Assembly: GCA_963711315.1 (NCBI GenBank)
Contig: CAVQDQ010000002.1
Span: forward strand, 744,001 to 808,000
Origin: PALSA-612 sp963711315
GTDB lineage: Bacteria > Actinomycetota > Thermoleophilia > Gaiellales > Gaiellaceae
Direction of reading: 5' to 3'
Length of the DNA: 64,000 nt
Part shown: one piece after another, positions 21,572-29,972 of the stretch
How positions within the stretch are numbered: position 1 is the stretch's first letter
How the letters are laid out: every line of letters starts with the position of its first letter
Notes under the pieces: model-generated
Database searches by the model: none
What the model was told of the DNA's origin: nothing
What the model saw: only the letters and a program-made list of their open reading frames with translations
Translations under genes and position numbers: made by a program

Positions 21572-23095
21572 TTAGCCGACGCGGAAGACCTTGCTGACAA
21601 AGGTCTTCGAGCGATCCCGGTTCATGGTGGCCGTGAGCCGGAGGCCGTAGACGTAGTAGCCGGGCGCGACCTGGCCGCGGAACTCGAGCCGCGGCTTGTG
21701 GCCCGCCTTCACGAGCTTCGTGGTCGTCATGACCGCGTCGCTGTCACGGGTCGCCCTCGACAACGATCGCGCCACCTCGCCCGTGCCCGGCTTGGCGTAG
21801 CGTCCTCCGACGCGGAACATGCCGGCCTTCGCACGCGCCTCCTCGGCCGCCTTCGTCGAGATTCCGAAGATGGCCTTTCGTGCCGGATGGTCGCGCGCCT
21901 CGAAGATTGCCTTCGCCCCGACGACGCCGGTTGCGTGCGACCAGCTGGTCTGGGTCGTGCAGCTCCGGGCCGCCGCGATCGCCTTGCGCACGGCCGCGTA
22001 CGACGGGCGCTCGCTGAGGTCGAGACGGAGCAGCCCGGTCTGGAACCGGCCGAGATCGGGGTCGTCGACGAGATGCAGCAGCAAGGCGTCCGTCACCGCG
22101 GGATCGCAGCCGAGCATCCCGATCAGTTCCGAGTAGTACTCCGCCTGCTCGGCCTCCGTGATCGTGGGCACGTTCTCCTTGCCGTTGTAGCGCTCGGCCA
22201 AGCCCGGCCCGATGTCCACCTGCCAGCCGAACTCCCCGATCACGAGCCCGAGATCGTCCCCGTTGGGCTTGGCAGGACCTTCCGGGAACGTCGGCTGCCC
22301 GGTGCCGTTGAAGGCATCCCACGCGGCCTGTTTGATCCGGGCCAAATCGGCGCCGCCGGCGTTCGGCCAGGCGTAGCGCCGCGACGGCGGATGGTTGTTT
22401 CGCTGCGGATAGACGTGGAAGCCGAGCGCGTCCATCACCGGGGCGCTCCGTCCGCTCTTGCGGTACGCGTCGCCGAGAGCGTCGAGGAAGCGAACCGGCG
22501 ACGTCGACGTGCGGTCGTTCCCCTCCCCGGAGAGTCCCGCCGCGATCGACCCGGATGTCCGGGTTGACGGCCTTCAGCGCGTCGTAGGAGTGCGTGAGCA
22601 CGCGCAGGAAGTCGGCGGCCGATGCCTGCTCTCCCCCAGGCCCGAACTGCGGCCGCCAGAAGAACGCCTCGTTCGGCTCGTTGGCGACGATGAAGTCCGT
22701 CACCTCCGGGTACGTACGGGCGAGTTTCTGCAGGTACGCGCCGAAGAGCGTGGCCCGTGCCTCGGTATCGAGCCCGAAGGCGAGCGGGTCGATGGCGAAG
22801 ACGTCGAAGACGAGGCGGATGCCCGAACCCTCGGCCACCGGGACTGCGCGGTCGAGGAACTTCTTCTCGAGGATCTCCGTCGGCTCGAGCGGGTTCCAGC
22901 GGACGGCGATCCGGTTCTCGTCATCCTCAGCGACTTCATGCGCGAGTCAGAACCAAGGCCTCCGTCCTCCGAGTACTTCGTCGCGTCCTCCGCGATGCCG
23001 AAGCGCGGAGCGGCGTCGGCGGGCGCGGACGCGAGCGCAGCCGCGCAGGCGCACAGAATCGCGACTCGGCGTGTCAGCTTGACGAGGTCGGTCAT
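21572..23095 (-). CDS. Secreted glycoside hydrolase-like protein (clan A TIM-barrel type), frameshifted
   Basis: A signal peptide (RRVAILCACAAALASAPADA) leads into a TIM-barrel-like domain: LVFDVFAIDPL, the putative acid/base Glu in FIVANEPNEAFFW, and a likely nucleophile Glu in LVIGEFGWQVD. The C-terminal ~110 residues form a separate beta-type domain ending SKTFVSKVFRVG. Indels near 22930 and 22540 break the frame. The ATG overlaps the stop of the DUF1611 gene. It is clearly a paralogue of the gene at 55812-57255, which shares NEPN, FWMPQFGPDGE and GEFG. The family could be GH5/GH39-like; the substrate is unknown. Confidence 0.7.
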
Positions 23096-24104
23096 TTCTC
23101 CCCTACGGCGACCAGCACCGCGTCGAGAAGCCTAGCGGCGCCGAAGCGCACAGGGTCGTCGGAAGGCAGGCCCGTCTCGGATTCGACGTCCGCGATGGCT
23201 TGGCGTGCCGCCTGCTCGTCCAGTTGCGCGGTGTTGAGGGCGATGGCGACTACCTTGGCCTTCCGCGCCGGAAGCGAGCGCCCTCGTGCAGCTCGACGAG
23301 CTCCCCGAGCGGTGGGATCGGCATGACCCGGACAGCCCTCGATCTCGGTCGCTCCTGCCTGGTGACAAAGGACGAAGGCGTGCGGCGCCGCGCCGTGCAT
23401 CAGCCCCAGCGTGACCCCCGAGTAGAGCGGGTGGACGAGCGAGCCCTGGCCTTCGACGATGAGCAGTTTGCCGCCGCGCTCTGCGCCCTCGACGACGATG
23501 CGCTCGGCGGCTCCTGCGAGGAAGTCTGCGACGACGGCGTCCACGGCGATGCCCCAGCCGGCGATGGCGATGCCCGTCTGGCCCGTCGGGCAGAAGACGG
23601 ACGGCAGGCCGCGCTCCCGTGCCTCGCGATCGAGCTCCACGGCGACGGTCTTCTTGCCGATGGCGCAGTCCGAGCCGACCGTGAGGACGATCTTCGCGTC
23701 GAGCTCGAGGTTCGCGCCGGTGGGCACGTTGAGGTCGTCGGGCGGACGGCGCAGGTCGCGGAGCTCGACGCCGTGGCGACGGCGCGAGGTCGGCCAGCTC
23801 GCCGTCGTCGCCGAGGAACTCGTGCAGCCCGCTCTCGATGTCCAGGCCGGCTCCGATGCACTCCTGCAGCAGCGCACGCCAGGCCGGTGGAAAGCGGCCG
23901 CCCTGCGGTCGCGACGCCGACGACGGCCGTCGTCGGGCGAAGGCCGAGCGCCTCGTCGATCGTGCCGACGACGGGACGCCGTTCATCGTCTCCCCCGCCC
24001 GCGTCGAGTCGAGCGACGGCCACGGTCGGGTGCGGCGAGTAGCGAGGATCCCGCGCGCCGTCTTGCCGTAGTGCGGGTCGCCGAGAGCCCTCGGCGAGGA
24101 TCAC
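23092..24104 (-). CDS. DUF1611 P-loop protein (DgcN-like N-acetyltransferase candidate), frameshifted
   Basis: The best-preserved part has the P-loop TVGSDCAIGKKTVAVELDR, then FCPTGQTGIAIAGWGIAVDA, VEGQGSLVHPLYSGVTLGLM and ATEIEGCPGHADP, all typical of DUF1611. The N-terminal Rossmann-like part (RYSPHPTVAVARLDAG, VVGTIDEAL, GGRFPPAWRALLQE) is spread over several frames. In marine bacteria DUF1611 (DgcN) is reported to act with an enolase-superfamily racemase (DgcA) in D-glutamate use. Such an epimerase gene lies two genes upstream here, so a related role is plausible but inferred. Four or more indels are needed. It overlaps the glycosidase-like gene downstream. Confidence 0.75.
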
Positions 24105-24910
24105 GGTACCGCTCAGGCGTCCGCCTGCGGCCGAAAGGACCTGCGCCCGCGCGCTCGGTCAGCAGATCGTCCCCGGCCAGTTCCCCAGTCGACCGACCTC
24201 GACGTTGCTTCCGGCCCGGCGGTACTTCCACCAGCGTCCTTCGCACCGCCACGGTGCCGTCCGGGAGCCGCTTCGACTCGAGCAGGTCGAGCGCGTCCGT
24301 CGCCTTGGGTCGTCGAGCCCGCCGCGGCCGCAGCGTCCGTCAGGCCCGCGAGCAGGTCGTAGTGCCAGTACGGACGGGTAGCGGAGCTGACGAATTTCGG
24401 ATGCGCGACGACGCTCGCGCGTGCGGTCCGAGCAACACGACGTGATGGCGGAGCAAGAAGTCCACTCTGCGAGCCGTCGCGGCGCGCTCACCGAACGTCC
24501 GCCAGGCCGAGAACGCGCCCGCAGGTCTCATTGAACGACGAGTGCGTCGCGTGTCGGGCGGATGTCGCAGTTCCAGCCGCCGTCCGGCCACTGGGTCGTC
24601 GGCGAGGGATTCGACGAGTCGCCGACGACGCCCTTGTCGCCCGCCGTTCCGAGCCGGCTGCCGCGCATGGAGCGCGTGCCCGTCCTGGCTCCGCGGCGCC
24701 GGACGCGTCCTCGATGTCCGCTTCGAGATTGCGCGCAGCCGCGAGCGGTTGCGCAGCCACGCCAGGCGTCTGCGTCCGCGGCGGCGAGCGCCGCTCGCGT
24801 CCGCGTCCGATGCCGAGGTCGACGAGCGCGATCAGCCGCCAGTGGGCTCCTCGCCACTTCCGTACGGCGTGGGTGCCGTAGTCGCGCGAGGCCGGCGAGG
24901 AGCGCTTCAT
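24101..24910 (-). CDS. Alpha/alpha-toroid (squalene cyclase/prenyltransferase-like) protein, heavily frameshifted
   Basis: Pieces in three frames assemble into one protein: an N-terminal helix with RKWRGAHWRLIALVDLGI, then QWPDGGWNCDIRPT (QW-like repeat of toroid proteins), SSFNETCGRVLGLADV, RRVDFLLRHHVVLL and ATDALDLLESKRLPDGT. These are the repeat signatures of the squalene-hopene-cyclase/prenyltransferase beta-subunit superfamily, but I see no cyclase DXDD motif, so an enzyme role is not claimed. The start at 24908-24910 overlaps the epimerase stop (ATGA). At least four indels occur. It lies between the epimerase and DUF1611 genes as one operon. Confidence 0.55.
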
Positions 24911-25902
24911 TCACGCCGGGTGACACCCAGGCCGGGCAGGTCCGAGGAGTCTGGACGCCGTCCACGAAGCGACGCCCGGCCACGGATCGTCGCGCAGCAG
25001 GAGGTTGCCGTCCAGGTCGACGTGATCGCAGAGCGAGGCGATGTGCGCGCCCGGCGCGATGCCGAGCCCCGACTCCACCATGCACCCGAGCATGACGCCG
25101 AGCCCGAGCGCCCGGGCAGCGGCGGCCATGCGCAGCGCCTCACGCACGCCGCCGGACTTCGCGAGCTTGATGTTGATCCCATGCGCGCGCTCGGCGCAGC
25201 GCGCGACGTCGCATGAGCGTGTGGCAGTCCTCGTCGACGTAGATGGGGATCGGCGACGGCGCTGTAGCTCGGCCCGCCGGGGTCGCCCGCGGCAGCGGCT
25301 GCTCGCAGTACTCGACGCCGAGCGCGCGAGCTGCGGGAGGGCGTCCGCGCCTCGTCGAGCGACCAGGCCTCGTTCACGTCCACCTGCAGCGGCACGTCGG
25401 TGACCGATCGAACCGCGCGTACTCGCTCGACGTCCAGGCCGTCCCGGCCGCCGAGCTTGAGCTTCAGCCGGCGGAAGCGACCGCGAGGCCTCGGCTCTGC
25501 GTGCCATGTCGTCGGGATCGCCGAGCCAGATCGTCCACGACGTCGGCGGGCCGGAGGCGAAGCCCGAGCAGGCGGTAGAGCGGAACGCGGCCTCTTTCGC
25601 GCACAGGTCGTGCAGCGCGGCATCGACCGCGCCGCGCGCTGCATGCTCGCCCGCGGGCAGCCGCGTCTGGATCTCTTCGAGCGCCACGGGTCGTCGCCCA
25701 GCGCTGCGCCAGCTTGCTCGAGCCAGGCCGTGGCCGAGGCAGTGGTCTCGCCGTAGCGGTCGATCGGCGCCGCCTCGCCGTAGCCGACGAGGCCGTCGTG
25801 CGTGACCTCGACCTCAACGAGGTCGACGGTGTCGGATGACTCGCGAGCGATGACGAACGTCTCCGCGAGCTCGAGCGTGACCGTGCGCGCCGACAGCTGC
25901 AC
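24907..25902 (-). CDS. Enolase-superfamily dipeptide epimerase / N-acylamino-acid racemase-like enzyme, frameshifted
   Basis: The N-terminal capping domain reads TLELAETFVIARES, then LVEVEVTHDGLVGYGEAAP with an Arg-Tyr-Gly-Glu loop (IDRYGETTASA). The barrel has the KxK motif in RRLKLKLGG, the first metal Asp in LQVDVNEAWSLDEA, a degraded second metal region near 25240, and NIKLAKSGGVREALRMA with the second catalytic Lys, then LGVMLGCMVESGLG. This is the muconate-lactonizing subgroup, which includes L-Ala-D/L-Glu epimerase and DgcA. At least three indels are present. It is the first gene of the epimerase-toroid-DUF1611-glycosidase unit. Start is the GTG at 25900-25902. Confidence 0.8.
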   Translation of the reverse strand: MQLSARTVTLELAETFVIARESSDTVDLVEVEVTHDGLVGYGEAAPIDRYGETTASATAWLEQAGAALGDDPWRSKRSRRGCPRASMQRAARSMPRCTTCARKRPRSALPPARASPPARRRRGRSGSAIPTTWHAEPRPRGRFRRLKLKLGGRDGLDVERVRAVRSVTDVPLQVDVNEAWSLDEARTPSRSSRARRRVLRAAAAAGDPGGPSYSAVADPHLRRRGLPHAHATSRAAPSARMGSTSSSRSPAACVRRCAWPPLPGRSGSASCSGAWWSRGSASRRARTSPRSAITSTWTATSCCATIRGRASLRGRRPDSSDLPGLGVTRRE

Positions 25903-25934
25903 GCTCGGGATCGTATGACGTAGCGTCCGCGACG

Positions 25935-26996
25935 ATGGCGAACGACACGCCGCCGCTCGAGATCCCGACCAAGGCGTCACCCGTCCGCTCGCGCCGCCGG
26001 CAGCTGATCGGCGGCGGGATCGCGGTGGCCGTGATCGTGGGGACCTTCTTCTTCGTCCTGCCGCGCATCGCCGACTACCGCGACGTGTGGGGCGTGGTCA
26101 AGACGCTGACCTGGAAGGGGTTGCTTGCGCTGGCCGTGGCCTCCGTCGTGAACCTCCTCACCTATGCGCCGCCTTGGCAGGCTGCGCTTCCGGGCCTCCG
26201 CTTTCGACAGGCCTTCGTCGTCACGCAGGCATCGACCGCGTCGACCTACGTTGCTCCAGGAGGCGCGGCGCCCGGCATGGCCGTGTCCTTCGCGATGCTC
26301 CGCGGCTGGGGTTTCAGCGGGCGGCCTGTTGCGCTTGCCGTGACCGTTACGGGGGTCTGGAATCAACTCATCATCTTCGGCTTCCCGCCCGTCGCTCTCG
26401 GCCTACTGACGATGGAAGGAGGCGACAACCCGCTGCTGCGGACAATGGCCCTCGTCGGTTCCGCCGTGCTCGGCGCCGTCATCGCTGGACTCGTCGTGGC
26501 TCTTTGGAGCGCCCAGCTCGCGCAGGCGGTAGGCGACTTCGCGGCACGCGCAGTCTCGTGGCTGAAGCGCGTCATCCGGCGCGACCCCGTGATCTGGACG
26601 GGCGAGTCGTTCGTCCGCTTCAGGGAAGAGACGATCGGCTTGCTGCGACGCCGCTGGCACGTGCTCACGCTGGCGACGCTCGCAGGCCATCTCAGCGTCT
26701 TCGCCGTGCTGCTCGTGTCGCTGCGGGTGCTCGACGTGCCCGCATCGGAGGTGACCTGGATCGAGGCGTTCGCCGCGTGGTCGGTGATTCGGGTGCTCGG
26801 CTCGCTCCCGATCACCCCGGGCGGCCTGGGCATCGTCGAGCTGGGACTGACATCACTGCTCGTCGGCTTCGGTGGCGGCCAGGCCGAGGTCGTGGCAGCC
26901 GTGCTCGTCTACCGGTTCCTGACGATCGTGCCCACGCTGGTGCTCGGGTTGCTCGCGGCGGCCACGTGGCGCAGGCACCAGCCGCGCGAGGCCTGA
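25935..26996 (+). CDS. YbhN/LPG_synthase_TM (UPF0104) flippase-like membrane protein
   Basis: The 353-residue protein has about eight transmembrane helices, beginning LIGGGIAVAVIVGTFFFVLP. Family marks are ASTYVAPGGAAPGMAVSFAMLRGWG (the conserved P-G-G region of the lysylphosphatidylglycerol synthase TM domain) and LGSLPITPGGLGIVELGLTSLL near the C-terminus. Members include the integral domain of MprF without the synthetase part, and free-standing proteins of mostly unknown transport function. It is divergent from the epimerase operon with only 32 bases between starts. Intact. Confidence 0.85.
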   Translation: MANDTPPLEIPTKASPVRSRRRQLIGGGIAVAVIVGTFFFVLPRIADYRDVWGVVKTLTWKGLLALAVASVVNLLTYAPPWQAALPGLRFRQAFVVTQASTASTYVAPGGAAPGMAVSFAMLRGWGFSGRPVALAVTVTGVWNQLIIFGFPPVALGLLTMEGGDNPLLRTMALVGSAVLGAVIAGLVVALWSAQLAQAVGDFAARAVSWLKRVIRRDPVIWTGESFVRFREETIGLLRRRWHVLTLATLAGHLSVFAVLLVSLRVLDVPASEVTWIEAFAAWSVIRVLGSLPITPGGLGIVELGLTSLLVGFGGGQAEVVAAVLVYRFLTIVPTLVLGLLAAATWRRHQPREA

Positions 26997-27106
26997 GTCA
27001 CTGCGCTGGCGAGGCTGCGTCTGCGAATGACCTGCTCGATCCCGAGGTGTCCGATCGTTTTCAAAGTGGCCCGCCATCGACCAGAGACAACGTAGATTCG
27101 GCGTGG

Positions 27107-27505
27107 ATGGACTATCTCAAGGGCAAGTGCGACTGCGGCACGGTGCGCTATCGCGTCCCGGATGCATTCGAGTACGCACTGAACTGCCACTGCGCATCCT
27201 GCCGGGCCGCGACAGGCGCTGCGTTCAAGCCGATCGCCGGCATCAGGCGGGAGCAGGTCGAGATCACCGACGGAGCCGAGGCCCTGCTCGTCGTCGGCGA
27301 GGAGGACGGGAACGACACGCGGTGTGCGTCGTGCGGCTCACTGCTGTTCTCGGTCGTCAGAGACGGCGAGTACGTCCACGTCGCAATGGGCTCGCTGGTC
27401 GACGCGCCGAGCATCCGCCCGACGGCGCACATCTGGGTCAGCCGCAAGGCGCCGTGGTTCGAGATCACCGACGACCTGCCCCAGTTCGACGAGTTCCCCA
27501 CCTAG
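27107..27505 (+). CDS. GFA (glutathione-dependent formaldehyde-activating)-like zinc protein
   Basis: The 132-residue product matches the GFA/Mss4-like fold. Zinc ligands are in GKCDCGTVRY, LNCHCASCRAATG and DTRCASCGSLLF, and the C-terminus PTAHIWVSRKAPWFEI is the standard family end with a Trp-Phe pair. Despite the name most family members are not shown to act on formaldehyde. The ATG at 27107-27109 gives the normal family start; a long upstream open frame is a shadow of the previous gene. Intact. Confidence 0.88.
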   Translation: MDYLKGKCDCGTVRYRVPDAFEYALNCHCASCRAATGAAFKPIAGIRREQVEITDGAEALLVVGEEDGNDTRCASCGSLLFSVVRDGEYVHVAMGSLVDAPSIRPTAHIWVSRKAPWFEITDDLPQFDEFPT

Positions 27506-27604
27506 GTGTAGCGGCGGTTGTCGAACGCAGTGCCCGAGCCGAAGCCCTATGATCGCCGCAGGAGACGTCAAAGAGGCGCGTCTCGACATCAACAGGGGGA
27601 GAAC

Positions 27605-27691
27605 ATGCTCCGGCGACTACTTCACAAACGCCGGCACGGACTCGACGGAATACCCATCAGGACGGGCAACATCCAGGCCCACTGCCGCTGA
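27605..27691 (+). CDS. Candidate small ORF (28 residues)
   Basis: An ATG preceded by AGGGGGAGAAC opens 28 codons (MLRRLLHKRRHGLDGIPIRT and eight more) ending in TGA at 27689-27691. The peptide is strongly basic. Upstream, TATGAT at 27548-27553 could be a -10 element, but the -35 is poor. Two hairpins follow 40 and 90 bases after the stop. The strong ribosome site is the only positive evidence; there is no homology I recognise. Confidence 0.35.
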   Translation: MLRRLLHKRRHGLDGIPIRTGNIQAHCR

Positions 27692-27732
27692 TTCGACCGC
27701 AGTCGCGGCGCACCACGCCCGGGACCGCTCTT

Positions 27733-27807
27733 CCCGGAGCCGTTGGCTCCGGGCTAACAAGAAGCCCAGAAGCCCAGTCGACGAGGGAGCCCTAACCGGC
27801 TCCCTCG
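27733..27807 (+). terminator. Two consecutive perfect hairpins
   Basis: CCCGGAGCC-GTT-GGCTCCGGG (27733-27753) and CGAGGGAGCC-CTAACC-GGCTCCCTCG (27782-27807, 10-bp stem) follow the small ORF. The second is followed by TTGTGTCTCT, a weak U-rich tail, so it is a plausible terminator. The two stems share GGAGCC/GGCTCC, so alternative pairing between them is possible in an attenuator-like way. Confidence 0.5.
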
Positions 27808-27984
27808 TTGTGTCTCTGGGGCCCCGACGAGTGCGCCTGGTAGTAACGAAAATGGCTGCTGAGAACCTTCTACTAGTGCGTGGCGCCGGTTGATGCGAAC
27901 CCGGCTCGCTCCTTGACATAGAGTCCGCCCGCTCGCGGGATGGCGTGAGTGCCGTCCCGGAGACAAGAAGGGGAGACAAGCACC

Positions 27985-28014
27985 ATGCGGCTCTCCGTCG
28001 TTGTGCCGCGTTAG
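27985..28014 (+). pseudogene. Truncated start of a family 2 glycosyltransferase-like gene
   Basis: AAGGGGAGACAAGCACC leads to an ATG encoding MRLSVVVPR then TAG. Family 2 glycosyltransferases very often begin with exactly this kind of strand (MRLSVVVPxYNE). A ribosome site plus this start followed at once by unrelated sequence suggests a gene cut at about 28008, close to where the repeat-associated segment begins. A TTGACA at 27913-27918 may be the remains of its promoter. Confidence 0.4.
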
Positions 28015-28310
28015 CCGTACGGCTCCGGGTTAATCTCCCATGTGTGTCCACGAGCGCCGAAGCCGCTCGCCGAAGGAAAGCGGCTACCTGAGTTTTGGCG
28101 ATTCCGGAGGCGTGATGCCGCCGTAGTGTTGGCGGTCGGCGCGGTGGCCTGTGGCCTGACTGGCGCGTGGCCTGCGTTCGGACAGACTGATGCTCGGCGG
28201 CCCCTAGGGCGGTGGGACGGCGGAGGATTCCAGCCGCCCAAGTGGGTGACGTCGTTTCCCGGCAATCCCGCGAAAGGGTTGTCGACGGTAACAGCCGGAG
28301 CGGCGGCCAG

Positions 28311-28720
28311 GGCCGAAAGAGCCATCTAGCACTCGGCGGCCGCGAGCGTTCGACCCGCGCCGGGCCTTTGTGGCTCCACGTCAAACGGCCCCCCGCGACG
28401 TCGCAGATGCCCGGGGGCCTGGCGGCGGGAGAGTAGCCCCGCCACGCGGCCATCGTGCCTCGCGTCAAGCGCCGGCTGCGGCAGTCGTGTGCCACGGGGC
28501 CTGCCGTGGCACGTTCTCGTGGCACAGGCGCCCTGAAACCGCCCCCGCGCGGACCCGCTCGGCTACGGGTGGATCGCCCGCCGGCGGGCTGCGCAACCCC
28601 TGCAGGCAACTGGAATGCTGGCCCGCCCTGGCCTCGCCTGGCCCGGCGTGGCCCAAATGCGCTTGCTATGCGCCTGATAGGAACGAATCCCTGCAAAACG
28701 AGGGGTCGTGACTCACGTCG
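28311..28720 (+). ncRNA. Structured repeat element, copy 1
   Basis: Four modules in order: alpha, a 24-base motif GGCCGAAAGAGCCATCTAGC at 28311-28330 and beyond; beta, hairpins GGCCCCC/GGGGGCC (28387-28393 with 28413-28419), GGCGGG/CCCGCC around a GAGTAG loop (28424-28443) and GTGCCACGG/CCGTGGCAC (28489-28512); gamma, a TCGCCTGGCCCGGCGTGGCC core (28634-28655); delta, GCTATGCGCCTGATAGGAAC (28665-28684) resembling an inverted tRNA 3' end. Beta and gamma recur at 29.7-29.97 kb and, inverted, at 60.2-60.47 kb, with paired changes in the stems. A transcribed, folded RNA is inferred; a mobile DNA element is the alternative. Confidence 0.55.
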
Positions 28721-28755
28721 TGACACGCCGACGCACCTACTCGTCGGCCTGCCGT

Positions 28756-29562
28756 TCACGACCGACTGACTTCGCGCAGGAACGGCCGTATCGTCTCGGC
28801 GAGTTCCCTGGGGCGGTCGTGGTAGGCCCCGTGCGCGCCCGGCGTGGTCACTACATCTGCGCCGAGTCGCTTGCTGAGCCGCCCGGCGACCTCGGCGAAG
28901 AAGTCGTGGCTGTCCGCGCTCACGACCAGCAGCACGGGGACGGCGATGGCGGCTAGCGCCTGGTCATCCGGCATGGACCTCTCATAGGTGCCGAGCTCGA
29001 CGTCGAAGAGAGTCCTGGCGCTGGCACAGATCCGTTCCCGGAGTGCGGGGGAAAGCTGTGTCCACGCGTCGTCTCCGCAGATGTATTGCCAGAACCGCTC
29101 CACCGCCAAGTGATGTCCGCCTTCGGCCATCGACTGCCGGACGACTCCTTGCAGTGGGGCTCGGACCGCGTCGAAGTCGTCGAGGACCGCGTACACCCCT
29201 GGTTCGTGCAGGACGGCACCGCGCACCATCGCGGGGTGGCGGGTCAACATCCAGAGCGCGAAGTTCCCGCCGCTGCTCGTTCCGAAGACCGCCAGCGGGC
29301 CGACCGCCAACGAATCGACCAGGGCCGCCGCATCATCGGCCTGCTCCACGGCCGACGTCGTCGTCCACCCTGCCGGAGCCGGACTCCGGCCGTTCCCACG
29401 CCGGTCGTAAGTGATGACCGTGAACTCGTCGGCCAGGAGATCGGCGAGCGTGTCGAAATGACCGCCGTCGCCGGTCGCCCCCATGATCAAAAGAACAGGC
29501 GGACCGCTGCCGCGGACCTCGTGGTAGAGCTCGGCACCGTTGACGCTGACCATCGGCATCAC
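28756..29562 (-). CDS. Alpha/beta hydrolase
   Basis: The 268-residue protein begins VSVNGAELYHEVRGSGPPVL and carries the oxyanion region LLIMGATGDGGHF, TYDRRGNGRS, the nucleophile Ser in AVFGTSSGGNFALWML, a likely acid Asp in LLVVSADSHDF and the catalytic His in TTPGAHGAYHDRP. It is an intact stand-alone hydrolase of unknown substrate, similar in type to actinobacterial proteins often found near resistance or detoxification genes. It is flanked on both sides by direct copies of the structured repeat, so it may be a mobile cassette. Confidence 0.85.
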   Translation of the reverse strand: MMPMVSVNGAELYHEVRGSGPPVLLIMGATGDGGHFDTLADLLADEFTVITYDRRGNGRSPAPAGWTTTSAVEQADDAAALVDSLAVGPLAVFGTSSGGNFALWMLTRHPAMVRGAVLHEPGVYAVLDDFDAVRAPLQGVVRQSMAEGGHHLAVERFWQYICGDDAWTQLSPALRERICASARTLFDVELGTYERSMPDDQALAAIAVPVLLVVSADSHDFFAEVAGRLSKRLGADVVTTPGAHGAYHDRPRELAETIRPFLREVSRS

Positions 29563-29692
29563 AAAGCTCGCTGGGATCTTAGATCATGCCGCTCCTCGGG
29601 CAGATCCGCGCCGCGACAGCAGGGCACGTCATCGTGCGCTACCCGCAGCGGCCCGCGGGCACTAGAGGTGGAGCGAGCGGGACCGGCACCGG

Positions 29693-29972
29693 CGAGAAAT
29701 GGCCCTCGCGACGCCGCAAGCGTCCGAGGGCCGTGGCGACGAGGGGAGTAGCCCTCGTCACGAGCTCATCGTGCCGACGTCAACCACGCTTTTCGGCAGT
29801 CATGAGTCACGGTCCCGGCGTGACACAAATCCGTGACTCACGAGCCCGAAAACGCGCTCTTTCGCACGTCGCTTGACTGCAAGGGATGCGGCCGCCCGAG
29901 GCGCCGCATCCCCTTGCAGCGATGCCGGATTGCGACCTCGCTGGACCTCGCCTGACCCGACGTGGCCCGAGC
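29693..29972 (+). ncRNA. Structured repeat element, copy 2
   Basis: Beta hairpins: GGCCCTCG/CGAGGGCC (29701-29708 with 29725-29732), GACGAGGG/CCCTCGTC around GAGTAG (29738-29759) and GTCACG/CGTGAC (29806-29811 with 29819-29824). A long stem 29877-29919 (CTGCAAGGGATGCGGC with a 17-base partner and one bulge) follows, then gamma (TCGCCTGACCCGACGTGGCC core). Each beta stem differs in sequence from copy 1 yet stays paired, and the GAGTAG loop is unchanged. Alpha and delta are absent. It lies between the hydrolase start and the end of the ADP-ribosyltransferase-like ORF. Confidence 0.55.

Larger units (their letters stand above)
27506..28755. other. 1.25-kb non-coding or gene-remnant region
   Basis: No convincing full-length gene is seen between the GFA gene and the hydrolase. 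The segment holds a possible 28-codon ORF with a good ribosome site, two adjacent strong hairpins, a nine-codon stub that looks like the beginning of a glycosyltransferase gene, and the first copy of a structured repeat. A 95-codon open frame at 28042-28329 has a hydrophobic stretch but ends inside the repeat and has no ribosome site; I do not call it. Confidence 0.6.

Noticed and set aside
28042..28329. 95-codon ORF with a hydrophobic segment
   Set aside because: No ribosome site, ends inside a repeat motif, and the opposite strand is equally open; likely chance in high-GC DNA.
28311..28720. Group I intron, RNase P RNA or integron attC site
   Set aside because: No intron P3-P8 core, no RNase P universal sequences and no attC R-box core sites could be found.
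29586..29876. 96-codon plus-strand ORF
   Set aside because: It lies across the hairpins of repeat copy 2 and its composition follows the stems, not a protein.
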